Origin: DATFKA01 sp042095835
GTDB taxonomy: Bacteria; Bacteroidota; Bacteroidia; Chitinophagales; Saprospiraceae
DNA length: 35,170 nucleotides
Assembly: GCA_042095835.1 (NCBI GenBank)
Contig: JBELML010000061.1
Location: 1 to 35,170, forward strand
Direction of reading: 5' to 3'
Position numbers and translations under genes: made by a program. Under the pieces are notes generated by a model. It was not told the DNA's origin. It worked only from the letters and a program-made list of their open reading frames with translations, and did not search any database. Positions 1 through 7,681 of the stretch are shown here, in pieces. The stretch's first letter is position 1; every line of letters starts with the position of its first letter.

Positions 1-497
1 TTAGAAAAGGTCTTACTCCCCTGCCCTTCAATCATATAACAGAAGATGGTCCAAGGGGCGCCGGCAAAGCCAATAAGTGGCACTCTTCCGGCTAGCTCTT
101 TCTTGGTTACGGATAGAGCATCGTAGACATAAGTCAATTCTTCAGCAGCTTGTGGGCCCTCGATCAGTGCTTCAATATCTGCTTCGGTTTCAATTACTTT
201 AGGAAAACGAGGTCCTTTTTTCTCTACCAATTCATAGGGAAGTCCCATGGCTTCGGGTATGACTAAAATGTCAGAGAAGATGATGGCAGCATCTACATCG
301 AGCTCATCAACGGGTTGGATGGTCACTTCAGCTGCCAAAGCAGGCGTCTCTACCAATTCTTTAAACCCACTCAGGCTGCTACGAATTGCTCGATACTGAG
401 GAAGTATCCTTCCAGCTTGACGCATTAGCCATACTGGTGGACGCTCGACCGCTTCACCTCTAGCGGTACGCAATAAAAGATCATTTTTTAACTGCAT
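1..497 (-). CDS. hemE: Uroporphyrinogen decarboxylase, N-terminal part (cut by window edge)
   Basis: Cytosolic haem-biosynthesis enzyme that decarboxylates the four acetate side chains of uroporphyrinogen III to give coproporphyrinogen III. About 165 residues are visible of the roughly 340 usual for the family; the rest lies beyond position 1. The family signature PVWLMRQAGR is at residues 21-30, with the substrate-binding arginines R26 and R30, and the FSDIL motif at 75-79 carries the catalytic aspartate D76. The GFAGAPWT motif near residue 143 is also typical. The ATG at 497-495 was chosen because the conserved N-terminus starts there. The gene is divergent from the symporter at 880. Family assignment is secure; only completeness cannot be judged. 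Confidence 0.95.
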   Translation of the reverse strand, partial: MQLKNDLLLRTARGEAVERPPVWLMRQAGRILPQYRAIRSSLSGFKELVETPALAAEVTIQPVDELDVDAAIIFSDILVIPEAMGLPYELVEKKGPRFPKVIETEADIEALIEGPQAAEELTYVYDALSVTKKELAGRVPLIGFAGAPWTIFCYMIEGQGSKTFS

Positions 498-879
498 GCT
501 GCAATGATAATAAGAGTATGCTTAAAATTTATCCCTCAGACCATTAATTGTACTTTTAAGCCAGCATTTTTAACGAAATACTGACTCAAAAACAGCAATG
601 ATTGGTACTGAAAATAGAATCTAAGCTTATGATTAAGGTTTGATAAAATGTTACACCAATTGTACGAGCCCGCCTCATTTTCATAGTCGGCCTACGGAAT
701 AAATAGACAATTCTCAAGAACAAGTCCCCTACTCCACGACAAAAATTACGCCATTTGCCAGTTCAAAACAGTATATATCTACAAATTTCTTACATTTGAT
801 CCTTATCTTTTGATGTAGACTTGAAGATTATAAAAAGTACACATCATTACTTCAGAAATTCAATATATCACCATATCAC
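498..879. other. Divergent intergenic region hemE / symporter
   Basis: 382 bases without a credible gene on either strand. It must hold promoters for hemE (minus) and the symporter (plus). The only good match to the Bacteroidota -7 box is listed separately at 791-798. No strong hairpin or repeat was seen. Confidence 0.6.
791..798 (+). promoter_or_regulatory. Candidate Bacteroidota -7 box for the symporter
   Basis: TACATTTG matches the TAnnTTTG consensus of the Bacteroidota primary sigma factor exactly. It is about 80 bases upstream of the ATG at 880. A TTTG at 754-757 is too far away to be a normally spaced -33 element, so the call rests on the -7 match alone. Confidence 0.35.
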
Positions 880-2292
880 ATGTGGAAGAAACTACCATTA
901 CACGTAAAGATTATCATTGGCCTTATACTTGGTATTATTTATTCTTTAATGTCGAGTTACCTCGGCTGGAATGAATTCACCATCAATTGGATTGATCCAT
1001 TTGGCACTATCTTTATTCGATTGCTCAAATTCATTGCAGTACCCTTGGTTTTACTCTCTATTATAGCCGGAATATCGAACTTGACGGACTTGTCTAAACT
1101 TGGGCGGATGGGCGCTAAAACCTTAGTTGCTTATATGGTCACTACCGTATTGGCCGTTGGAGTTGGTCTATTGCTGGTCAATGTGCTCGTTCCAGGAGAG
1201 TATATTGCCGAAGATCAACGCATCAAGAATAGGATTCAATACGAAAAGTGGGTATCTCAGACAGAAGGCGTAGAAATTCTCGATGGGAAAAACCTTTCAG
1301 CAGACCCTCAATATGCCGATTTAGTAGAAGGTGTAGCGGTGCCTTCTGATACGGATGAAAGTGTAAAAGCAAAAATGGAAGATGCCCAAGGTTTAAAAGG
1401 AGGCACTCCATTACAGTTTATCGTTGATTTTGTACCCGATAACATTTTTGCAGCACTATCAGATGGTGGCAGGATGCTACAAGTAATCTTTTTTGCCATT
1501 TTCTTTGGGATTGTTTTAATTATGATTCCAGCACATCAAGCTAAACCAGTGATTGATTTCATCAATGGTACGAATGAGGTGTTCCTGAAGATGGTTGAAA
1601 TTGTCATGAACGCCGCTCCATTTTTTGTATTTGCTTTGATGGCCGGAGTGATTGCCAAAATGGCCAATACACCAGCAGAAGTGATCGAAATCTTTAAAGG
1701 GTTGGCCAGTTATTCGATTGTACTTACGATTGGTTTGATGTTGATGGTTTTCTTGATCTATCCACTGATTGTCCGTCTAGTAGCCAGAGAGTTGACTTAT
1801 ACAGAGTTTTTCAAACGCATAAGTCCAGCGCAATTTTTGGCTTTTTCAACGAGTTCTTCTGCGGCAACTTTACCTGTCACCATGGAGTGTGTGCGTGATA
1901 ATATTGGCGTATCCAAAAATGTGACCAGTTTTGTGCTCCCCATCGGTGCTACTGTAAATATGGACGGAACCAGTCTATACCAAGCAGTAGCCGTTGTTTT
2001 CATGGCACAAATGCATATGGTCGATTTGAGTGTCGCTCAGCAATTAACGATCGTTTTGACGGCAACGCTTGCCTCTATTGGCTCAGCAGCAGTACCTAGT
2101 GCTGGATTGGTGATGATGGTCGTAGTACTACAATCGGTTGGACTGAACCCAGCTTGGATAGCCATTATATTTCCAGTAGATCGGATACTAGATATGATGC
2201 GTACGGTGGTGAATGTTACAGGTGATGCAACCGTTTCAACCATCATCGCCAAATCAGAAGGGGAGTTGAATGTCAATATCGGAAAGAGCTAA
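880..2292 (+). CDS. Dicarboxylate/amino acid:cation symporter (glutamate/aspartate type)
   Basis: Inner-membrane, sodium- or proton-coupled uptake of an acidic amino acid; DAACS family (GltPh/EAAT fold). Hairpin 1 with the serine-rich loop is at residues 323-331, the NMDGT cation/substrate motif of TM7 at 360-364, hairpin 2 with IGSAAVPSAG around 400-409, and TM8 carries D434, D438, R441, T442, N445 and D449. The pattern around R441 matches GltPh, where the equivalent arginine (R397) binds the substrate carboxylate, so glutamate or aspartate is more likely than neutral amino acids. The TM3-TM4 loop (about residues 105-180) is some 50 residues longer than in GltPh. ATG start is 12 residues before the first helix. 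First of a co-directional run ending at 7429. Confidence 0.93.
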   Translation: MWKKLPLHVKIIIGLILGIIYSLMSSYLGWNEFTINWIDPFGTIFIRLLKFIAVPLVLLSIIAGISNLTDLSKLGRMGAKTLVAYMVTTVLAVGVGLLLVNVLVPGEYIAEDQRIKNRIQYEKWVSQTEGVEILDGKNLSADPQYADLVEGVAVPSDTDESVKAKMEDAQGLKGGTPLQFIVDFVPDNIFAALSDGGRMLQVIFFAIFFGIVLIMIPAHQAKPVIDFINGTNEVFLKMVEIVMNAAPFFVFALMAGVIAKMANTPAEVIEIFKGLASYSIVLTIGLMLMVFLIYPLIVRLVARELTYTEFFKRISPAQFLAFSTSSSAATLPVTMECVRDNIGVSKNVTSFVLPIGATVNMDGTSLYQAVAVVFMAQMHMVDLSVAQQLTIVLTATLASIGSAAVPSAGLVMMVVVLQSVGLNPAWIAIIFPVDRILDMMRTVVNVTGDATVSTIIAKSEGELNVNIGKS

Positions 2293-2361
2293 CTTAGGCT
2301 ACAGGCAGGCATCATTATACCACTATATCAATACAACATTACATCATTACACCACCAGCAT

Positions 2362-2883
2362 ATGTTAGGAATTGGTTCAAGAGTGAAACATCCCGCTTAC
2401 GACAAGGGAGTCATTATTAGGTTGCACAAAGAAGCTTATGAAGTTTGTTTCATGGTTTACGGGATCAAAATGGTAGGCAAACAGTATACCGAATGGGAAA
2501 TCATTGAGGAGATACCAGCAGAAGAGCAGGTAAGCTTCAACGATATGGAGAAATCCTTGATCAAAATTCTCAGGCAGTATAATGGTTTTAATGAGGAAGT
2601 AGAATTGGGGCAAAAATGGGAAGATGGAATACTCATCTTAAAGTCAGGCAAAGAAGATCAGAAAAGTAAAGAGATGCCGATAGAAACTTTCTTTCATAAA
2701 ATTGTTATGGTAAGAGATCGTCTACGTGTGATCGAGCAACGCATCAACAGCAGCAAAAGCTTATCTGACGAAGAAAAAGTGAATCTTCAGCAGTATATCA
2801 CTCGTATCTACGGTAGTCTCACCTCTTTTAATGTACTTTTTCGGCACAAAGAGGATCATTTTGTCGGAGAAAAGAGTAAATAG
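2362..2883 (+). CDS. Small conserved protein with N-terminal Tudor/KOW-like segment
   Basis: 173 residues, no signal peptide or membrane segment, so probably cytosolic. The first about 45 residues (GSRVKHPAYDKGVI followed by beta-prone sequence) look like the small Tudor-like barrel found at the C-terminus of UvrD/PcrA helicases and in some RNA-polymerase-binding proteins. The remainder (about 55-165) is charged and helical, with heptad-like spacing near 105-150. No catalytic motif is visible. It sits 69 bases after the symporter and 6 bases before the thioredoxin-like lipoprotein, so it is probably co-transcribed with the latter. Function is not recognised; a nucleic-acid or protein adaptor role is a guess from the N-terminal fold only. 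Confidence 0.75.
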   Translation: MLGIGSRVKHPAYDKGVIIRLHKEAYEVCFMVYGIKMVGKQYTEWEIIEEIPAEEQVSFNDMEKSLIKILRQYNGFNEEVELGQKWEDGILILKSGKEDQKSKEMPIETFFHKIVMVRDRLRVIEQRINSSKSLSDEEKVNLQQYITRIYGSLTSFNVLFRHKEDHFVGEKSK

Positions 2884-2889
2884 AATTCC

Positions 2890-4311
2890 ATGTTTAAGCC
2901 TTTAGTGCAGATTCAGCGTACATCAAAGCAAGCTTATCATCAAGGCCCGAAAAATCAGATTTGGACGGGACTATCCTTTCATTTATTGTTACCAATTCTG
3001 GCCATACTATGCTTATGCCAAAGCTGTTTGGTGGTTGATAATCCCTACAATGGTTTACCGCCAGGCCCTTGGAGAGCTGTTTTGAAATTAGAGTTAAATA
3101 CAGTTATTCCGAACCCTAAAGGGGAGCCATTACCTGAAAAGGTCAATATGCAAATTGAAGAAATCGCAGGTGGCGAGCTTCCTTTTAATTTCGAGATTAT
3201 CTATCCTAATCCCGATAGCTTCTATTTGGAGATCATTAATGGTAGTGAGCGGATTCCAGTGACGGATATTACTATTCGTAGAGATCGGAGCACTGCTAAA
3301 GATTCTGTCTTTATCCATTTCCCAGTTTTCAATTCAACAATCAAAGGCATCTTTGTTGAAAATGTCATTGAAGGGGTTTGGATTGACCACAATCGTGCAA
3401 ATTATCAGATTCCATTTGTGGCCTATCACGGACGGGATTATCGCTTCACTAAACTGCGGAAGACACCAACTACTGATGTGAGTGGCAAATGGGAGGTTAC
3501 CTTTTTAGGTGGCAAAGACGAAGAGCCCTACAAGGCAATTGGTGTATTTGAACAAGAAGAAAATCAGGTGACGGGGACTTTTGTTACAGAAACTGGAGAT
3601 TATCGGTTTTTGGAAGGTACTGTCCAAGAGGATCGCTTATACCTATCCGTTTTTGATGGAGCACATGCTTTTCTTTTTGGAGCCAGGATCAATAAAGATG
3701 AGACCATTGATGGTTTCTTTTTATCTGGTAGTCATTATAAAACACTGTGGGAGGCAAAACGGAATCCCAACTTTGAGTTGCGCGATGCTACTTCCTTAAC
3801 ATCTTTAAAAGATGAGCAAGCCCCCTTCAGATTTAGCTTTGAGAATCCTGATGGAAAAATGGTATCTTTAGAAGACGAGCAATACGAGGGCAAAGTGAAA
3901 ATTATACAGATTTTTGGAACTTGGTGTCCTAATTGCCGGGACGAAACGGAATTTCTGGTAGATTACCTTGCTAACAATTCTAATCAGGATTTAGCCGTTA
4001 TTGGTTTAGCTTTTGAAAAACAAAGGGATAAAGTAGATGCCATGGCCGCTTTAAAAAGGTATAAAGACAAATTTGGCATGGATTATGAATTGCTTTTAGC
4101 AGGTGCCACCCATATAAAGGCGGAGGCATCACAAATTTTGCCAATGCTCAATAAAGTAATTAGCTATCCAACTATGATTTTTCTAGACCGTAATAACCAA
4201 GTCAGAAGGATTCATACTGGATTTAATGGACCAGCTACTGATAAATACCCTGCATTTAAAGCGGATTTTCAGGAATTTGTAGATAAATTACTAGCTGAAG
4301 AAACGCTATAG
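2890..4311 (+). CDS. Lipoprotein with C-terminal TlpA/ResA-like thioredoxin domain
   Basis: 473 residues. A hydrophobic stretch (about 28-43) ends at C46 in LCQSC, a plausible lipoprotein cleavage site, although the N-terminus before it is unusually long (27 residues). No internal ATG would give a shorter signal peptide. Residues about 60-310 form a beta-rich region seen in Bacteroidota TlpA-like proteins. The thioredoxin fold follows (about 315-470) with WCPNC, cysteines C346 and C349, and a SYPT cis-proline segment near 430. Expected role: periplasmic, membrane-anchored thiol-disulfide reductase, for example in cytochrome c or outer-membrane protein maturation. The partner is unknown. It is 6 bases downstream of the small Tudor-like gene. 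Confidence 0.85.
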   Translation: MFKPLVQIQRTSKQAYHQGPKNQIWTGLSFHLLLPILAILCLCQSCLVVDNPYNGLPPGPWRAVLKLELNTVIPNPKGEPLPEKVNMQIEEIAGGELPFNFEIIYPNPDSFYLEIINGSERIPVTDITIRRDRSTAKDSVFIHFPVFNSTIKGIFVENVIEGVWIDHNRANYQIPFVAYHGRDYRFTKLRKTPTTDVSGKWEVTFLGGKDEEPYKAIGVFEQEENQVTGTFVTETGDYRFLEGTVQEDRLYLSVFDGAHAFLFGARINKDETIDGFFLSGSHYKTLWEAKRNPNFELRDATSLTSLKDEQAPFRFSFENPDGKMVSLEDEQYEGKVKIIQIFGTWCPNCRDETEFLVDYLANNSNQDLAVIGLAFEKQRDKVDAMAALKRYKDKFGMDYELLLAGATHIKAEASQILPMLNKVISYPTMIFLDRNNQVRRIHTGFNGPATDKYPAFKADFQEFVDKLLAEETL

Positions 4312-4312
4312 A

Positions 4313-4361
4313 AAAGTCAAAATGATTAATTTGACTTTAGATACACTCCGTGAAAGTGTAT
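4313..4361. repeat. Two consecutive hairpins between the thioredoxin lipoprotein and the TIR-TPR-SDR gene
   Basis: Perfect inverted repeat AAAGTCAAA (4313-4321) / TTTGACTTT (4330-4338), loop 8 bases, beginning directly after the stop codon. A second one follows: ATACACT (4341-4347) / AGTGTAT (4355-4361), loop 7 bases. Neither is followed by a long T run, so they could be an attenuator, a weak terminator or mRNA-processing structures between 2890-4311 and the gene at 4388. Confidence 0.45.
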
Positions 4362-4387
4362 TAAACGAACCAAAAAACTGATATTTA

Positions 4388-7300
4388 ATGGAAACCACTG
4401 CCATTGCATTGGCCTATTGTATTGACAATCTTCCCATAGCCGAAGGGATCGAGAAAGCCCTTGCCCCAACCAATTATAGCTTTTCTCACCATTATTGTAA
4501 AAAAGCCGGCAACAACCAGCCCATTGCCGACCAACTCCAACATCATGATGGTCCTATCCTACTTTTAGTGAGCGACAACTTCTTGAAGTCACTCAGTTGT
4601 ATGGAGAAAGCCCTTCGTTTTATTCAAACCAAGAATAGGCAGATTATTCCAGTGGTGGTGAATGGTAGGAAGATGGATGAGGCTAGCGGCCAATATGTAG
4701 ATGTGACCACCAAGTTTCAAAAAATTGGGGACATTATTCCGTATATCAATTATTGGCAAAACCAATACCTCGACCTAAGAGCCCAGCGCAAAAGTATTGA
4801 GGCGGCCTCTGATTTTGATAAAGAATCTTTAAGCGAGCATTTGCGTGTATTGCGCCAAGTGTCTAGTGAGGCTAGTGAGTTTTTGAGAGTGCTCCGAAAT
4901 ATGCCGCATTATGAGTTTGAAGAATTCACCGACAACCATTTCGAGGTGCTTTTTGATTTCTTAGAAGACGAAGAAGCTTGGGAAGCTTTACAAACCATTG
5001 CTCCCAATCTAGCGGTAGATACTACTCCAAATGTAGACTTGGAAGAAACAGATGCTAGCCAAGAAGAAGACATCTCCACCTCAGAAGAAGTGGATGAAGC
5101 AGAAGACTTCGATATTGATTTAACCGAAATCCCCGGGATTGAATTTTTAGAAGGCAGTGAAAATATTGCCAAAATTATTCAAAACCGTCGTTCTGAAGAA
5201 CAACCCGAGCCCCTGAGTCTACCAGACGAGGAGGAAGAAGAAGCCTTGATCAATGAAGAAGTGGAGCCCGAAGAACCTAGCGAAGTCCCAACTCCAGATA
5301 AAGAGCATCATCTATTTGATGATTTTGAAGAGGAAATAGAAGATGATATTTACGAAGAGTTATTGGAAGAAAGAGCTGGGGGCCCTGCAAGCGAAAAAGA
5401 TGAGATAGAAGAAGAACATGCCGAAGATAGTGACCCCGCTCCCGAGGTATTCGTTCCTGAAGAAAAGGAACCCGAAGAGGAAATTGAAGAGGAGGAAGAA
5501 GCCGATGCCCTAGAAGATGACTTTGATGAGGAATTGGTTTCAAGTGAGCACCCAGCTGATCAGTTTGTGGCCAGCAAAACAGGTTTTGTGGAGGATACCG
5601 AATTGACTTTAGAAGAAACCATTGAAGAAGATATCCCTCCTGCTGAAGACCTAGATGAAGAGCTCACTGAGGAAGAAGAGGAAAAGGTAAAAGAACTATT
5701 AGAGCAGGCTTTTTCACTAATGAATGCTGGTCAATTGGAAGATGCCTTCACCTACATGGAGCAAGCAACGGTACGTTTTCCTAATAGTACAGACATCAAA
5801 TACCACTACGCTTTGATGCTCGCTCAGAACACCTCTGACTTTGATTCGGCTACCGCTCAACTCCAAGATTTATTGGCTATTGATAAAGAACACTTGGAAG
5901 CCAATTTTCTCTTAGGAGAATTGATGGAAATACAGGAGAACTATCCAGAAGCTCAAGCCTATTATGAGCAAGTCACCCAAATTGAGCCCTCTTTTCAAAA
6001 TGTCTATGCCCGCTTAGGCACCATTGCCCTCGCTCAAAGTGATCCGGATAAAAAGAAGGTGATGAAATACTTCAAACGGGCCTTAAAGATTAATAAGAAA
6101 CACGTTGACGCCCATTACCAATATGCTTTATTGGTCAATGAATTTAAAGGAGATTCTAAGAAAGCCATCAAATACCTCAAAAAGACGGTGGATCTTAATC
6201 CTGGTCACCCATTTGCCAATTATGATTTAGCGCTTCTCTATTTTCAAATGGGAAATAAAGAAGATGCCAGAACCTACTACCTAAAAGCCTGTGAAATCAA
6301 CCCTGAGTTGAAAACCATGGAAAATGATTTAGCTTTTGGTAATGTGATGAAAAACAAGAAACGGAAAAAGCCCAAAAAGGCATTTAATAAGGAAAAATCA
6401 GCAGCCAAGCCAATCATCCAAGCAGAAAAAGATAGACTTGAAGAGCTAGAACCAAGCCTGGAGGTCGATAAGGCAGATGATCTACAACTGGGGCTTAGTG
6501 AAGACCAAGTGAGTGCTACGCCAATTGACGAAAAAGAGGAGGAAATTCATTCATCATCGCATGAGGAGTTTGCTGAACTACAGGAAAAAATAAACACTCT
6601 TGAGCAGCTGCTTTCTGAAAAAGAAGCGCTAGAAAAACAGCAGCCACGAATAAATAAAACCGTATTCATTACGGGGGCTTCCTCAGGGATTGGTAGAGCT
6701 ACAGCACGGATATTCGCTGCAAATGGCTACCGCTTAATTATAAACGGTAGACGACAAGAACGCCTGTTGGACTTGAAAGAGGAATTAACCTCTGCCTATG
6801 GAACTGAATTAATACTCCTACCATTTGACGTCAGTAAAAATGAGGAAGTCGAACTGGCCGTAGCCTCTCTACCTACCGAATGGAAAAGTATTGATGTTTT
6901 GGTCAATAATGCTGGAAAAGCTAAGGGCTTCTCTCCTATTCATGAGGGTGACCTCGTCCACTGGGAAGAAATGATTGATGTGAACCTAAAAGGACTTCTC
7001 TATCTGACCAGAGTCGTTACTCCTGGAATGGTAGAAAGACAGTCGGGGCATGTAATCAACGTTTGCTCAACAGCGGGCAAGGAGGTCTATCCGAATGGTA
7101 ATGTGTATTGTGCTACCAAATATGCGGTAGATGCACTGACTAAGGCTATGCGCATCGATCTACATAAATATGATATTAGAGTCAGTCAGGTGGCGCCTGG
7201 CCACGTTGAGGAGACCGAGTTTGCCGTAGTCCGTTTTGATGGAGATACGGAGCGTGCCAAGATTTATGATGATTTCAATCCACTTACCTCTTCTGATGTA

Positions 7301-7429
7301 GCAGAAACCATTTACTTTATCGCAAGTCAGCCAGATCATGTCAATATTCAGGATGTTCTGATGATGGGTACTCAACAGGCTGGTAGTAACTTTATCAACC
7401 GCTCTGGTAGACAGGAAGAAGAAGAGTAG
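4388..7429 (+). CDS. Fusion protein: TIR-like domain, acidic linker, TPR array, coiled coil, YdfG-like short-chain dehydrogenase
   Basis: 1013 residues in one uninterrupted frame. Residues 1-95 resemble a TIR domain (alternating strands and helices, GNNQPIADQL, ILLLVSDNFLKS, C71, then IIPVVV at 86-91). Residues 110-195 are helical. Residues 218-431 are extremely Glu/Asp-rich. About six TPR units span 432-650 and are followed by a Lys-rich patch (about 656-680) and a short coiled coil (about 725-752). Residues 757-1013 are a complete classical SDR: TGASSGIG (762-769), NNAG (840-843), catalytic S894, Y907 and K911. The order and spacing match E. coli YdfG-type NADP-dependent 3-hydroxy-acid/serine dehydrogenases. 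No signal peptide, so cytosolic. The SDR looks enzymatically intact. The TIR lacks a clear Glu at the usual NADase position (K74; E73 is one residue earlier). The combined role is unknown. Ends at a strong hairpin (7443-7481). Confidence 0.88.
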   Translation: METTAIALAYCIDNLPIAEGIEKALAPTNYSFSHHYCKKAGNNQPIADQLQHHDGPILLLVSDNFLKSLSCMEKALRFIQTKNRQIIPVVVNGRKMDEASGQYVDVTTKFQKIGDIIPYINYWQNQYLDLRAQRKSIEAASDFDKESLSEHLRVLRQVSSEASEFLRVLRNMPHYEFEEFTDNHFEVLFDFLEDEEAWEALQTIAPNLAVDTTPNVDLEETDASQEEDISTSEEVDEAEDFDIDLTEIPGIEFLEGSENIAKIIQNRRSEEQPEPLSLPDEEEEEALINEEVEPEEPSEVPTPDKEHHLFDDFEEEIEDDIYEELLEERAGGPASEKDEIEEEHAEDSDPAPEVFVPEEKEPEEEIEEEEEADALEDDFDEELVSSEHPADQFVASKTGFVEDTELTLEETIEEDIPPAEDLDEELTEEEEEKVKELLEQAFSLMNAGQLEDAFTYMEQATVRFPNSTDIKYHYALMLAQNTSDFDSATAQLQDLLAIDKEHLEANFLLGELMEIQENYPEAQAYYEQVTQIEPSFQNVYARLGTIALAQSDPDKKKVMKYFKRALKINKKHVDAHYQYALLVNEFKGDSKKAIKYLKKTVDLNPGHPFANYDLALLYFQMGNKEDARTYYLKACEINPELKTMENDLAFGNVMKNKKRKKPKKAFNKEKSAAKPIIQAEKDRLEELEPSLEVDKADDLQLGLSEDQVSATPIDEKEEEIHSSSHEEFAELQEKINTLEQLLSEKEALEKQQPRINKTVFITGASSGIGRATARIFAANGYRLIINGRRQERLLDLKEELTSAYGTELILLPFDVSKNEEVELAVASLPTEWKSIDVLVNNAGKAKGFSPIHEGDLVHWEEMIDVNLKGLLYLTRVVTPGMVERQSGHVINVCSTAGKEVYPNGNVYCATKYAVDALTKAMRIDLHKYDIRVSQVAPGHVEETEFAVVRFDGDTERAKIYDDFNPLTSSDVAETIYFIASQPDHVNIQDVLMMGTQQAGSNFINRSGRQEEEE

Positions 7430-7442
7430 AATTTATAAAACA

Positions 7443-7481
7443 ATTGGGTTTGAAAAAGAAAGCACCTCTTTCAAACCCAAT
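7443..7481. terminator. Bidirectional terminator-like hairpin between convergent genes
   Basis: A perfect 13-base inverted repeat, ATTGGGTTTGAAA (7443-7455) and its complement (7469-7481), with a 13-base loop. It lies 14 bases after the stop of the TIR-TPR-SDR gene and 26 bases past the stop of the small minus-strand gene at 7507-7629, where both transcripts would have to end. The T run is weak on the plus side (CACTTTGG) and better on the minus side (TTGTTTTATAAATT). Confidence 0.7.
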
Positions 7482-7506
7482 CACTTTGGAAGCTTACAAC
7501 AGTATT

Positions 7507-7629
7507 TTAAAGCGTTACGTACATGATGACGATAATCACTACCGTAACGACTGCAATAACTGTGAAAATCTTTTTCTCCTCTTTCTTGTTTTTTGCTTCA
7601 AGCTTTCTTTTTCTTTTAGACTTTGCCAT
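7507..7629 (-). CDS. 40-residue single-pass membrane protein
   Basis: Minus-strand frame from ATG (7629-7627) to TAA (7509-7507). The N-terminal half is almost entirely Lys/Arg/Glu (MAKSKRKRKLEAKNKKEEKK). The C-terminal half is one hydrophobic helix rich in Val and Ile (IFTVIAVVTVVIIVIMYVTL). By the positive-inside rule the basic tail stays in the cytoplasm. It starts 52 bases after the helicase stop codon on the same strand and is followed by the hairpin at 7443-7481, so it fits as the last gene of the amidohydrolase-helicase unit. Such a clean basic-plus-hydrophobic layout is unlikely by chance, but no family is recognised. It may be a small membrane-associated regulator or structural peptide. 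Confidence 0.6.
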   Translation of the reverse strand: MAKSKRKRKLEAKNKKEEKKIFTVIAVVTVVIIVIMYVTL

Positions 7630-7681
7630 AGTTCTTAATTATTTGGTTGAACTATGAAAATAAACAATTATTCTAATTTTT

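Noticed and set aside
5277..5543. 88-codon minus-strand frame
   Set aside because: Opposite-strand shadow of the Glu-rich linker of the TIR-TPR-SDR gene, caused by GAA/GAG repeats.
7444..7638. 64-codon plus-strand frame from TTG
   Set aside because: It begins inside the terminator hairpin and runs antisense to the better-supported 40-residue membrane protein; composition is unlike a protein.
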